Part shown: positions 18,315-26,144 of the stretch, in pieces | Layout: each line of letters opens with the position of its first letter | Position numbering within the stretch: the first letter of the stretch is position 1 | Source of the DNA: Microbacterium candidum | GTDB taxonomy: Bacteria; Actinomycetota; Actinomycetes; Actinomycetales; Microbacteriaceae | NCBI RefSeq assembly: GCF_030315975.1 | Contig: NZ_JASXSZ010000004.1 | Location: forward strand, 465,431 to 529,430 | DNA: 64,000 nt | Direction of reading: 5' to 3' | Translations under genes and position numbers: made by a program | The notes under the pieces: model-generated | Databases searched by the model: none | What the model was told of the DNA's origin: nothing | The model's input: the letters and a program-made list of their open reading frames with translations, nothing else

Positions 18315-19162
18315 GCTGCAACCGCCGTTCGGGTGTAGGCGCGGGTGACCTCGTCGCGCAGCGATTCCCAGATCTGGCTCTGCAGCTCGATGAAGCGCGG
18401 CTCGTGGCGCAGATCCTGGACGTTGCCGCGCGGACGCGGCAGGTCGATGTCGAAGACGTCCTTGATGGAGCCGGGGCTGGAGGTCATGACCGCGACGCGG
18501 TCCGACAGGGCCACGGCCTCGTCGAGGTCGTGCGTGATGAACAGCACCGAGGGCCGCAGCTGCTCCCACAGCTGCAGGAGCTCGGTCTGCATGATGGCCT
18601 TCGTCTGCACATCCAGTGCGCCGAAGGGCTCGTCCATGAGGAGGATGCGGGGGTTGTTGATGAGTGCCGCCGCCATCGCGACGCGCTTGCGCATGCCGCC
18701 GGAGAGCTGGTGGGGGTAGCGGTCCTCGAAGCCGTTGAGCCCGACCCGGCGGAGCCAGTCGCGGGCGAGGCTGATCGCCTGTCGCTTCGGCGTCCCGGTC
18801 AGGACGGGGCCGACCATGACATTCGCGAGCACGGTCTTCCAAGGGAAGAGCGAGTCCGCCTGGAACATGTAGCTGACCCCGGACGTGATGCCCTCGACGG
18901 TCTGCCCGCCGACGAGCACGGCACCCGCGCTCGGCTTGTCGAGGCCGGAGACCTGGCCGAGCGTCGTCGACTTGCCGCAGCCGGTCGGACCGACGATGGC
19001 GCAGAACTGGCCTGCCTCGACCGTCAGGCTGACGTCTTTGATGGCGGTGAACGGCTCGCCGGTGGGGGTGAGGAACCGCTTCGTCAGTTCCATGATCTCG
19101 ATGCGCGCCGAGGTGTCCGCGGCGGGAGCCGGTGGCGCATCTGCGCTGAGTGCGTCGCCCAT
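18311..19162 (-). CDS. NitT/TauT-type ABC transporter ATP-binding protein
   Basis: The 283-aa ATPase energises the import system formed with the next two genes. Walker A GPTGCGKST (about 58-66), a Q-loop in YMFQADSLFPWKTV, signature LSGGMRKRVAMAAAL and Walker B ILLMDEPFGALD are intact. The start chosen is ATG at 19162, with AGAGAGG upstream on the minus strand; a GTG 39 bp earlier has no ribosome site. It is divergent from a CitA-like sensor kinase gene 184 bp away, which may sense the same or a related compound. Confidence 0.93.
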   Translation of the reverse strand: MGDALSADAPPAPAADTSARIEIMELTKRFLTPTGEPFTAIKDVSLTVEAGQFCAIVGPTGCGKSTTLGQVSGLDKPSAGAVLVGGQTVEGITSGVSYMFQADSLFPWKTVLANVMVGPVLTGTPKRQAISLARDWLRRVGLNGFEDRYPHQLSGGMRKRVAMAAALINNPRILLMDEPFGALDVQTKAIMQTELLQLWEQLRPSVLFITHDLDEAVALSDRVAVMTSSPGSIKDVFDIDLPRPRGNVQDLRHEPRFIELQSQIWESLRDEVTRAYTRTAVAA

Positions 19163-19346
19163 TTCTTCAGACCTCTCTGTCCGTTGTGCTGTTGAGCTCA
19201 CTCATCGTGCGGCGCCGGCACCCGTCGTGTCTCGCTTGTGCGCCATGAGTGCGTTGTGCGCGTTTCCGCGGGGTTCTGCGCGTTCTGCTCACCGGTCGCG
19301 GCGTGCGCGAGTTGTGGGATGCGGCGGGTGCGCTCACAATCGAGAC

Positions 19347-20963
19347 GTGCAGCGACGCATGCGGAAGATCTCGACCCAGATCTTCTTGGCGCAGCTGGCG
19401 ATCCTCACGGCATCGATGGCGATCGGCTTCGGGCTGTTCGCGACGACGGCTCGAGCGCAGATCGACGGCGAATTCCAGCGCCGAGTCGCGGCGATCGGTC
19501 AGACCGTCGCCGCGATGCCCGATGTGCGCGCCTGCATGGCGGACAACACGACCGCGTGCGACACCTCCCTGCAGGATGCCGCGAACGAGGTGATGCGGCA
19601 GACGGGCGCGTCATACGTCGTGCTCATCGACCGCAACCGCGTGCGCCACACGCATCCGGACCCTGCGCTCATCGGGCAGAAGATCGAGGAGCCGCTCGTC
19701 GCCGCAGACGGGCAGGTCCACCTCGGCGTCGACAACGGCGCGACCGGCGTCACCGCCAATGCCCGGGTGCCTCTGCGCGGCCCGGACGGCACGATCGTCG
19801 GCGAGGTGTCGGTGGGGCTGCAGGAGAGCTCGGTCTCGAGCGAGCTGATCGCCCGCCTGCCGCAGTACGGTGTGTGGTTCGCGCTCGCGCTCGGGGTGGG
19901 GGCCATCGCCGCGTGGCTCCTCGCGCGCCGCATGAAGCGACGCACGTTCGGTCTCGAACTCGATGAGATCGCGCAGCTCCTGCAGGAGCGCGAGGCGACG
20001 CTGCACGGCATCCGCGAGGGCGTCGTCGGCATCGGCCCGGACGGTCGCATCAGCGTCATCAACGACGAGGCGCAGCGGCTGCTCCACGTGCCTCCGGTGA
20101 CCGGCCGGCGGCTGGAGGACGTCATCCCGGAAGGTCCACTGCGCGACGCCCTGACCGACCCCACGAGCGGCAAGGACGAGATCGTGCTGACGGACGACCG
20201 CTGGCTCGTGGTGAACCGGATGCCGGTGATCCTCTCCGGCGCATCCCACGGCGTGGTCGTCACCCTCCGCGACCGGACCGATATCGAGGGCCTGACCCGC
20301 GAGCTCGACGGGGCGCGCAGCCTCACCGACTCGCTGCGGGCGCAGCAGCACGAGTTCTCCAACCGGATGCATGCGCTCGCCGGGCTCCTCGAGCTCGACC
20401 GACCCGACGAGGCGCTGCAGTACCTGACGGAGCTGCGCGGGCTGTCGGCGGACCTCGACCAGACGCTGCGCACGCGCATCCGCTCGCCCCATATCGTCGG
20501 GCTGCTGCTGGGCAAGTCCGCGGAGGCGAGCGAACGCGGCATCGAGCTCGTGATCGACCCAGACACGGCCATCGGCGAGGCGCCCGACCGGCTGCGTGTG
20601 CTCACCACAGTGATCGGCAACCTCGTCGACAACGCGTTCGACGCGCTCACCGGTGCGCCGGCGCCCAGGCGGGTCACGGTCTCGGCCATCGAGTCGCCCG
20701 AGGAGATCGTCGTCACGGTCTCGGACAACGGTCCGGGAGTCCCGCCCGGTGAGATCGCCCACATCTTCCACGACGGCTACACGACCAAGCGCGGATCCCT
20801 CGTGCGGCACTCGGGTTTGGGACTCGCGCTCGTGCACGACGCGGTCTCGAAGGTGGGCGGGACGGTGACGGTCACGAACGAGGAGGGCGCCGTGTTCCGC
20901 GTCGTCATCCCGCGCGACGGCGCCGCAGCCGCAACGACGGCCGGAGGAGGCGAGGCGCCGTGA
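19347..20963 (+). CDS. CitA/DcuS-family sensor histidine kinase
   Basis: The 538-aa membrane kinase has a first membrane segment (about 10-31), an extracytoplasmic sensor domain (about 35-170; PDPALIGQKIEEP resembles the CitA/DcuS sensor), a second membrane segment (about 174-194), a cytoplasmic PAS domain (about 205-310), the phosphoacceptor H335 in QQHEFSNRMHALAG, and an HATPase domain with NLVDNAFDAL, DNGPGVP and GLGLALV. Family members sense di- or tricarboxylates. GTG at 19347 sits 6 nt behind CACAAT, a possible leaderless start; ATG at 19359 is an alternative. Its partner regulator overlaps by 4 bp. Confidence 0.93.
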   Translation: MQRRMRKISTQIFLAQLAILTASMAIGFGLFATTARAQIDGEFQRRVAAIGQTVAAMPDVRACMADNTTACDTSLQDAANEVMRQTGASYVVLIDRNRVRHTHPDPALIGQKIEEPLVAADGQVHLGVDNGATGVTANARVPLRGPDGTIVGEVSVGLQESSVSSELIARLPQYGVWFALALGVGAIAAWLLARRMKRRTFGLELDEIAQLLQEREATLHGIREGVVGIGPDGRISVINDEAQRLLHVPPVTGRRLEDVIPEGPLRDALTDPTSGKDEIVLTDDRWLVVNRMPVILSGASHGVVVTLRDRTDIEGLTRELDGARSLTDSLRAQQHEFSNRMHALAGLLELDRPDEALQYLTELRGLSADLDQTLRTRIRSPHIVGLLLGKSAEASERGIELVIDPDTAIGEAPDRLRVLTTVIGNLVDNAFDALTGAPAPRRVTVSAIESPEEIVVTVSDNGPGVPPGEIAHIFHDGYTTKRGSLVRHSGLGLALVHDAVSKVGGTVTVTNEEGAVFRVVIPRDGAAAATTAGGGEAP

Positions 20964-21658
20964 CCGACGACATCTCCGTCCTCGTCGTCGACGACGACTA
21001 CCACGTGGCCCGCGTGCACGCCGGGTTCGTCGAGCGCGTCTCCGGGTTCCGGGTCGTGGGCGAGGCCCACACCGCGGCCGAGGCGATCGCCGAGTCGGCG
21101 CGGCTGTCGCCCGACCTCGTGCTGATGGACATCTATCTGCCCGACGGCGACGGGCTCGACGTCACGCGCACCCTGCTCGCAGGGCCTCAGGCGCCCGCCG
21201 TCATCGTGGTGTCCGCGGCGCGGGATGCGGCATCCCTCCGCACCGCGGTCCAGCTCGGCGCCGTCCACTACCTCGTGAAGCCCTTCGGGTTCACGGATCT
21301 CGCCGAGCGCCTCGTCGCATTCCGTGAGGCGCATACGCGCATGCGGCAGATCCCGGAGGAAGCGACCCAAGCCGACGTCGACCGCATCTTCGGCCTCATG
21401 CGGCCGGCTCCCGGCCCGCCGCCCGCGGCCGCCGCATCCGTCGACACCTCCCGCCTCGCCCCGACGCTGCGGCTCGTCTACGACGTCGTGGCCGGCGCCG
21501 GGGGAGTGTCGGCGACCGACGTCGCCACGCAGGCGGGCATCAGCCGCGCCACCGCGCAGCGCGCCCTCGCCCAGCTCGAGCAGTCCGGACTCGTGCGCCT
21601 CGAGCTGCGCTACGGCTCGACGGGGCGCCCGGAGCACAGGTACTCCGTCCGCCGCTGA
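20960..21658 (+). CDS. CitB/DcuR-family response regulator
   Basis: The 232-aa regulator has a receiver domain with phosphoacceptor D57 (LVLMDIYLPDGDG), the conserved K in LVKPF, a Pro/Ala linker (about 153-162) and a C-terminal helix-turn-helix (VSATDVATQAGISRATAQRALAQLEQSGL). It is translationally coupled to the upstream kinase (GTGA overlap). The likely target is a transport or catabolic operon for an organic acid; the divergent ABC transporter is the nearest candidate, by inference only. Confidence 0.93.
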   Translation: MTDDISVLVVDDDYHVARVHAGFVERVSGFRVVGEAHTAAEAIAESARLSPDLVLMDIYLPDGDGLDVTRTLLAGPQAPAVIVVSAARDAASLRTAVQLGAVHYLVKPFGFTDLAERLVAFREAHTRMRQIPEEATQADVDRIFGLMRPAPGPPPAAAASVDTSRLAPTLRLVYDVVAGAGGVSATDVATQAGISRATAQRALAQLEQSGLVRLELRYGSTGRPEHRYSVRR

Positions 21659-21687
21659 GGGCCGCAGGGCGGTATGCCACACCCCGG

Positions 21688-21693
21688 TAGACT
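21688..21693 (+). promoter_or_regulatory. -10 box upstream of pheS
   Basis: TAGACT ends 8 nt before the GTG start at 21702, with no ribosome site between, consistent with a leaderless or nearly leaderless pheST mRNA. No T-box or attenuator is present. Confidence 0.45.
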
Positions 21694-21701
21694 CGGTTCT
21701 C

Positions 21702-22742
21702 GTGTCCGACGCACCCCAGATCAGCCCCGAGACCGTCGCCGAGGCGGTGGATGCCGCGCTTGCGGCGTTCGCCGCAGCCACCGACACGGCAGCCTTGAAA
21801 GCCGCCCGCGCGGCACACACCGCGGAAGGCTCGCCGCTGGCGCGCCTGAACGCGAGCCTGCGCGACGTCGCCCCCGAGCAGAAGGCCGAGTTCGGCAAGC
21901 TCGTCGGCCAGGCGCGGGGCCGCGTCAACCAGGCCCTCGCCGCGCGCGAGGGGGAACTGGCCGAGGCAGAGACGGCCGCGCGCCTCGAGGCCGAGCGCGT
22001 GGACATCACCGCGCTCGCCCAGCACGCGCGGGTCGGGGCACGGCATCCCGTCGCCCTCCTCCAGGAGGAGATCGCCGACATCTTCGTCGGCATGGGGTGG
22101 GAGATCGCCGAAGGCCCCGAGCTCGAGCACGAGTGGTACAACTTCGACGCTCTGAACTTCGACGCCGATCACCCGGCCCGTCAGGAGCAGGACACCTTCT
22201 ACGTCGACCCCGTCTCGCGGCACCTCGTGCTGCGCACGCACACGAGCCCCGTGCAGGTGCGCTCGATGCTCGAGCGCGAGCTGCCGATCTACGTGCTGTG
22301 CCCGGGGCGCGTGTACCGGACCGACGAGTTCGACGCCACTCATCTGCCCGTCTTCACCCAGTTCGAGGGGCTCGTCGTCGACAAGGGCATCACGATGGCG
22401 AACCTCAAGGGCACGCTCGACCACGTCGCGCGCCAGCTCTTCGGCCCGGAGGCGAAGACCCGCTTCCGCACGAACTTCTTCCCCTTCACCGAGCCGTCCG
22501 CCGAGCTCGACCTGTGGCACCCGACCTTCAAGGGCGGCGCGCGCTGGATCGAGTGGGGCGGATGCGGGATGGTGAACCCCAACGTGCTCAGGGCGGCCGG
22601 GATCGATCCGGACGTCTACTCCGGGTTCGCGTTCGGGATGGGAGTCGAGCGGGCCGTGATGTTCCGCTCGGACGTGCAGGACATGCGCGACATGGCCGAG
22701 GGCGATGTCCGCTTCAGCGAGCAGTTCGGGATGGTGGTGTGA
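21702..22742 (+). CDS. pheS: Phenylalanyl-tRNA synthetase alpha subunit
   Basis: Catalytic subunit of the alpha2beta2 class II synthetase. The 346-aa protein has an N-terminal coiled-coil tRNA-binding arm (about 1-90), motif 2 region FRTNFFPFTEPSAELD and motif 3 GFAFGMGVERAVM. GTG at 21702 matches the family N-terminus (VSDAPQISPETVAEAV). Its stop overlaps the pheT start (TGATG). Confidence 0.97.
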   Translation: MSDAPQISPETVAEAVDAALAAFAAATDTAALKAARAAHTAEGSPLARLNASLRDVAPEQKAEFGKLVGQARGRVNQALAAREGELAEAETAARLEAERVDITALAQHARVGARHPVALLQEEIADIFVGMGWEIAEGPELEHEWYNFDALNFDADHPARQEQDTFYVDPVSRHLVLRTHTSPVQVRSMLERELPIYVLCPGRVYRTDEFDATHLPVFTQFEGLVVDKGITMANLKGTLDHVARQLFGPEAKTRFRTNFFPFTEPSAELDLWHPTFKGGARWIEWGGCGMVNPNVLRAAGIDPDVYSGFAFGMGVERAVMFRSDVQDMRDMAEGDVRFSEQFGMVV

Positions 22743-25264
22743 TGCGCGTCCCGCTTTCGTGGCTGCGTGAATACGTCGAGGTCCCCGCGCAGGCGACGCC
22801 GGAGGACATCCTCGCGGCCCTCGTGCGGGTCGGGTTCGAAGAGGAGGACGTCCACCGCTTCGAGCTTTCCGGCCCGATCGTCGTCGGGCAGGTCCTCGAG
22901 TTCGTCGACGAGCCGCAGTCCAACGGCAAGACGATCCGCTGGTGCCAGGTGGATGTGGGGGAGTCCGAGCCCCGCGGCATCGTGTGCGGCGCGCACAACT
23001 TCTTCGTCGGCGACAAGGTCGTCGTGACGCTCCCGGGCGCCGTGCTTCCCGGCCCGTTCCCGATCGCGGCGCGCAAGACCTACGGACACGTCTCCGACGG
23101 CATGATCGCCTCGGCGCGCGAGCTCGGCCTCGGTGAGGAGCACAACGGCATCCTGCGTCTGGTCGAGCTCGGCATCGACGCGCCCGCCGGCACCGACGCG
23201 ATCGCGCTCCTGGGCCTCGACGACGTGGCTGTCGACGTCAACGTCACCCCCGACCGCGGGTACGCGCTGTCCATCCGCGGCATCGCGCGCGAGTACTCGC
23301 ACTCGACGGGCGCCGCATTCCGCGATCCGGCAGACCACGCCCCGCACGACCTCATGCCGGGCACGGGCTTCCCGATCGCCGTGCAGGACGACGCGCCGAT
23401 CCGCGGTCGCGTCGGGGCGACGGAGTTCGTCGCCCGCGTCGTGCGCGGCGTCGACCCGACGAAGCCGACGCCGGCCTGGATGGTGGCGCGCCTGACCCTC
23501 GCCGGCATCCGCTCGCTCGGAATCCTCATCGACATCACGAACTACGTGATGCTCGAGCTCGGTCAGCCCACGCACGGATACGACCTCGACAAGCTGCAGG
23601 GTGGCATCACGGTGCGCCGCGCCACGCCGGGCGAGAAGATCGAGACGCTCGACGGAAAGCTGCGCACGCTGGATGTCGAGGACCTCCTCATCACCGACGA
23701 GTCCGGCCCCATCGGCCTCGCCGGCGTCATGGGCGGTGGACCGACCGAGATGAGCGAGACGACGCGCAACGTCCTCGTCGAGGCGGCTGCGTTCGACACC
23801 GTCTCGATCGCGCGCACCGCGCGCCGGCACAAGCTGCCGAGCGAGGCGTCCCGCCGCTTCGAGCGCGGGGTCGACCCCCTTATGCCGTTCGTCGCCTCTC
23901 GCCGCGTCGCCGACCTCATGGTCGAGTACGCGGGCGGCACGATCGACCCCGACTACGGTGGAGCGCTCTTCGCGGAGATCTTCGTCGCCGGCATCCACCT
24001 CCCGCCGACGTTCGTGCAGGACCTCATCGGCGTCGACTACACCGCCGGCGAGATCGAGGCCGCGCTGCGGCTCATCGGCTGCGAGGTCGAGGCTGCGTCA
24101 TCCGCGGTCCCCGAGCTTGTCGAGGGGTGGCACGTCATCCCGCCGACGTGGCGCCCCGACCTGACCGACAAGTGGACCCTCGCGGAGGAGGTCGGCCGCA
24201 TCGAGGGGTACGACCGCATCCCGTCGATCCTGCCGACCCCGCCGTCGGGCCGCGGGCTGACGCCCCTTCAGCAGGGCCGTCGCCGTGTCGCCAATGCGCT
24301 CGCGGCCGCAGGGCTCGTCGAGACGCCGTCCTTCCCGTTCACGACGCAGGAGCAGAACGACCTGCACGGGTCCGCATCGGGCGAGAGCGTGCCGAGCGTC
24401 AAGCTCGCGAACGCGCTGGACGGCCAGGCGCCGTATCTGCGCCGCTCGCTCGTCCCGGGTCTCCTGCAGGTCGCACACCGCAACGAGTCGCGCGGACTCA
24501 CCGATCTCGCGCTGTTCGAGACGGGGCTGGTCTTCCTCCCGGAGCCCGGTGTCGCGTACGGCACGTCGTCCGTCCCGCCTCTCGCGGTGCGACCGGATGC
24601 GGCGACCCTCGCACACCTCGACGCCTCCATCCCGCCGCAGCACCGGCACGTGGCGGTCCTGCTGACGGGCAACCGCGTCGCGAAGCAGCCCGGCCAGCAG
24701 GCGGTCGCGGCCGGGCTGTCCGACGCGCTCGACGCCGTTCGCACGGTCGCGGCGGCCGCGGGCGTGCACATCGACGTCGAGCAGGGGCAGCGTGCGGCGC
24801 TGCATCCGGGTCGCGCGGGCGTCCTCCGCGTCGGCGGCACCGAGGTGGGCTACGTCGGCGAGCTGCTCCCAGCCGTCGCCGAGGCCGCAGATCTGCCCGG
24901 TCGCGTCGTCGTCGCCGAGCTCGATCTCGACCTCGTGCTGTCGCTCGCGGGCGAGCGGGTCGTCGCGGCATCCCTGTCGGGCTTCCCCGCGGCCACGCAG
25001 GACGTGTCGCTCGTCGTCCCCGCGGACGTTCCGGCCGCGGCCGTCGCCGCAGCGCTGACCGAGGGCGCGGGCGCGCTCCTCGAGTCGCTGCACATCGTCG
25101 ACGACTACCGCGGATCCGGGGTGCCGGAGGGGTCAAAGAGCCTCACGTTCGCGCTGCGCTTCCGCGCGGCCGACCGGACGCTGACGGCCGCGGAGGCGAC
25201 CGACGCGAAGCTCTCCGGCGTCGCGGTGACCGAGGAGCGCTTCGGCGCGAAGCTCCGCGACTGA
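22742..25264 (+). CDS. pheT: Phenylalanyl-tRNA synthetase beta subunit, with an in-frame repeat insertion
   Basis: The 840-aa subunit carries the tRNA-binding OB domain (about 40-150), B3/B4 editing domain, B5 domain, a pseudo-catalytic core and the C-terminal anticodon-binding domain (FPAATQDVSLVVPADV to the end). ATG at 22742 overlaps the pheS stop. At 24106-24127 the coding sequence contains a copy of the palindromic repeat that clusters just downstream; read in frame it gives VPELVEG between EVEAASSA and WHVIPPTWRPDL, at a loop where relatives have a shorter sequence. The frame is kept, so the protein is presumably functional. Confidence 0.97.
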   Translation: MRVPLSWLREYVEVPAQATPEDILAALVRVGFEEEDVHRFELSGPIVVGQVLEFVDEPQSNGKTIRWCQVDVGESEPRGIVCGAHNFFVGDKVVVTLPGAVLPGPFPIAARKTYGHVSDGMIASARELGLGEEHNGILRLVELGIDAPAGTDAIALLGLDDVAVDVNVTPDRGYALSIRGIAREYSHSTGAAFRDPADHAPHDLMPGTGFPIAVQDDAPIRGRVGATEFVARVVRGVDPTKPTPAWMVARLTLAGIRSLGILIDITNYVMLELGQPTHGYDLDKLQGGITVRRATPGEKIETLDGKLRTLDVEDLLITDESGPIGLAGVMGGGPTEMSETTRNVLVEAAAFDTVSIARTARRHKLPSEASRRFERGVDPLMPFVASRRVADLMVEYAGGTIDPDYGGALFAEIFVAGIHLPPTFVQDLIGVDYTAGEIEAALRLIGCEVEAASSAVPELVEGWHVIPPTWRPDLTDKWTLAEEVGRIEGYDRIPSILPTPPSGRGLTPLQQGRRRVANALAAAGLVETPSFPFTTQEQNDLHGSASGESVPSVKLANALDGQAPYLRRSLVPGLLQVAHRNESRGLTDLALFETGLVFLPEPGVAYGTSSVPPLAVRPDAATLAHLDASIPPQHRHVAVLLTGNRVAKQPGQQAVAAGLSDALDAVRTVAAAAGVHIDVEQGQRAALHPGRAGVLRVGGTEVGYVGELLPAVAEAADLPGRVVVAELDLDLVLSLAGERVVAASLSGFPAATQDVSLVVPADVPAAAVAAALTEGAGALLESLHIVDDYRGSGVPEGSKSLTFALRFRAADRTLTAAEATDAKLSGVAVTEERFGAKLRD
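24106..24127 (+). repeat. Palindromic repeat copy inside pheT
   Basis: GGT followed by CCCCGAGCTTGTCGAGGGG matches the intergenic repeat family at 25281-26082 and reads in frame as VPELVEG. Confidence 0.85.
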
Positions 25265-25280
25265 CGGCGCAGGGAGTTCT

Positions 25281-25305
25281 GGTCCCCGAGCTTGTCGAGG
25301 GGTCG
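25281..25305 (+). repeat. Palindromic repeat, copy 1 (forward)
   Basis: Core CCCCGAGCTTGTCGAGGGG flanked by GGT and TCG. The arms CCCCGA...TCGAGGGG can fold into a hairpin. Confidence 0.9.
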
Positions 25306-25314
25306 TGTGTTTGT

Positions 25315-25339
25315 GGTCCCCGAGCTTGTCGAGGGGTCG
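25315..25339 (+). repeat. Palindromic repeat, copy 2 (forward)
   Basis: Identical to copy 1 over its whole length, 34 bp downstream in the same orientation; followed by the small hairpin CCGCTGAGCAGCGG and a degraded inverted copy, giving a doublet like those of REP/BIME elements. Confidence 0.9.
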
Positions 25340-25358
25340 TCCGCTGAGCAGCGGGTGG

Positions 25359-25386
25359 CGACGCCTCGAACAGGCTCGGCGGCCGG
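25359..25386 (-). repeat. Degenerate inverted copy of the palindromic repeat
   Basis: GCGACGCCTCGAACAGGCTC resembles the reverse orientation of the repeat (CGACCCCTCGACAGGCTC) with several changes; it pairs with copy 2 to form an inverted doublet. Confidence 0.6.
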
Positions 25387-25424
25387 CGACGGGTGCTGTG
25401 CCGTGCCGCGGCTGATCTGATTCT

Positions 25425-25449
25425 GGTCCCCGAGCTTGTCGAGGGGTCG
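25425..25449 (+). repeat. Palindromic repeat, copy 3 (forward)
   Basis: Identical to copies 1 and 2. Confidence 0.9.
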
Positions 25450-25463
25450 TCCGCTGCGCGTTC

Positions 25464-25488
25464 GGTCCCCGAGCCTGTCGAGGGGTCG
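25464..25488 (+). repeat. Palindromic repeat, copy 4 (forward, CTTG to CCTG variant)
   Basis: Same element with core CCCCGAGCCTGTCGAGGGG, 39 bp after copy 3. The variant base is the one shared by the two right-hand inverted copies. Confidence 0.9.
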
Positions 25489-25572
25489 TCCACCGTGGGT
25501 CGCAGCCGCGACTTATCCACTAATCGGATACGCACGCGGGGCGCGTTGCAGCAGGCGGTGCACGATGTGCGG

Positions 25573-25911
25573 ATGCCGCACGTGTACATACTTCGCTGCC
25601 GGGATGGTTCGTACTACACAGGCAGTACGGACAAGGATCCTGAGATTCGTGTCTGGGAACACAACAACGACGAGCATCTCGCCGCGCGATACACGATCAA
25701 GAGGCGCCCGGTGGTCCTCGTGTACCTGGAGGAATTCGAGCAGATCAGCGCGGCCTTCGCTCGCGAGAAACAGGTGCAGAACTGGAGTCGTGCCAAGAAG
25801 GAGGCCCTGATCGAGGAGCGTGGGCACGACCTGCCGCGCCTCGCGCGGTCGGGGCCAGCAGCCTCCGCGAAGTTGGCGGATGACGCGGAGTCGGGGCACT
25901 CGGATAGGTAG
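25573..25911 (+). CDS. GIY-YIG nuclease-family protein
   Basis: The 112-aa protein is a single GIY-YIG domain: HVYILRCRDGSYYTGST (residues 3-19) supplies the two tyrosine motifs, followed by IRVWEHNN with the conserved arginine, and AREKQVQNWSRAKKEALI with the metal-binding glutamate. This is the small UPF0213/YhbQ-like group of putative structure-specific nucleases; no substrate is known. ATG at 25573 starts the domain; upstream codons are translated repeat DNA. It is flanked by forward repeats on the left and inverted copies on the right, suggesting a link between nuclease and repeat. Confidence 0.88.
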   Translation: MPHVYILRCRDGSYYTGSTDKDPEIRVWEHNNDEHLAARYTIKRRPVVLVYLEEFEQISAAFAREKQVQNWSRAKKEALIEERGHDLPRLARSGPAASAKLADDAESGHSDR

Positions 25912-25949
25912 CCGCCTCACGGCGAGCGGTTGACGTCGTCTGCGCGCGG

Positions 25950-25974
25950 CGACCCCTCGACAGGCTCGGGGACC
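25950..25974 (-). repeat. Palindromic repeat, copy 5 (inverted)
   Basis: Reverse complement of copy 4 (core CCCCTCGACAGGCTCGGGG), 38 bp after the nuclease gene. Confidence 0.9.
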
Positions 25975-26057
25975 GGAGCGTCTGAAGCGCCGAGGCTCAC
26001 TGCGACCTGTGACGGGCTCGGGGATCTGCGACAGCGATGAGCTGGGCTGACTCGGCG

Positions 26058-26082
26058 CGACCCCTCGACAGGCTCGGGGACC
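26058..26082 (-). repeat. Palindromic repeat, copy 6 (inverted)
   Basis: Identical to copy 5. Between them, GTGACGGGCTCGGGGATC (about 26010-26027) looks like a decayed further copy. Confidence 0.9.
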
Positions 26083-26132
26083 GGTAGTCACTGCGCTCGC
26101 GTCGACCATGCCCGGTGAGGCGGGAGCGGGCG

Positions 26133-26138
26133 TACCGT
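26133..26138 (+). promoter_or_regulatory. -10 box for leaderless dienelactone hydrolase transcript
   Basis: TACCGT ends 6 nt before the ATG at 26145. Confidence 0.4.
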
Positions 26139-26144
26139 GGGGCC

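Larger units (their letters stand above)
25265..25572. other. Repeat-rich spacer between pheT and the GIY-YIG gene
   Basis: Apart from four full repeat copies and one degraded inverted copy, this spacer holds no supported gene. The open frame running through it encodes translated repeat (VPELVEGSS, VPEPVEGSS) and is not considered coding before 25573. Confidence 0.7.

Noticed and set aside
19163..19201. Extended start of the NitT/TauT ATPase at GTG 19201
   Set aside because: No ribosome site precedes it, while ATG 19162 has AGAGAGG at a usable distance.
21659..21701. T-box or Phe-leader peptide before pheST
   Set aside because: Only 43 bp lie between the response regulator and pheS, with a -10 box and no room for a leader.
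25281..25488. CRISPR-like array of 25-bp repeats
   Set aside because: Spacings are irregular (34, 110 and 39 bp between starts), units are palindromic, copies occur in both orientations and inside pheT, and no cas genes are present.
25393..25572. N-terminal extension of the GIY-YIG protein from 25393
   Set aside because: The 60 extra codons translate the palindromic repeats (VPELVEGSS, VPEPVEGSS) and precede a complete domain.
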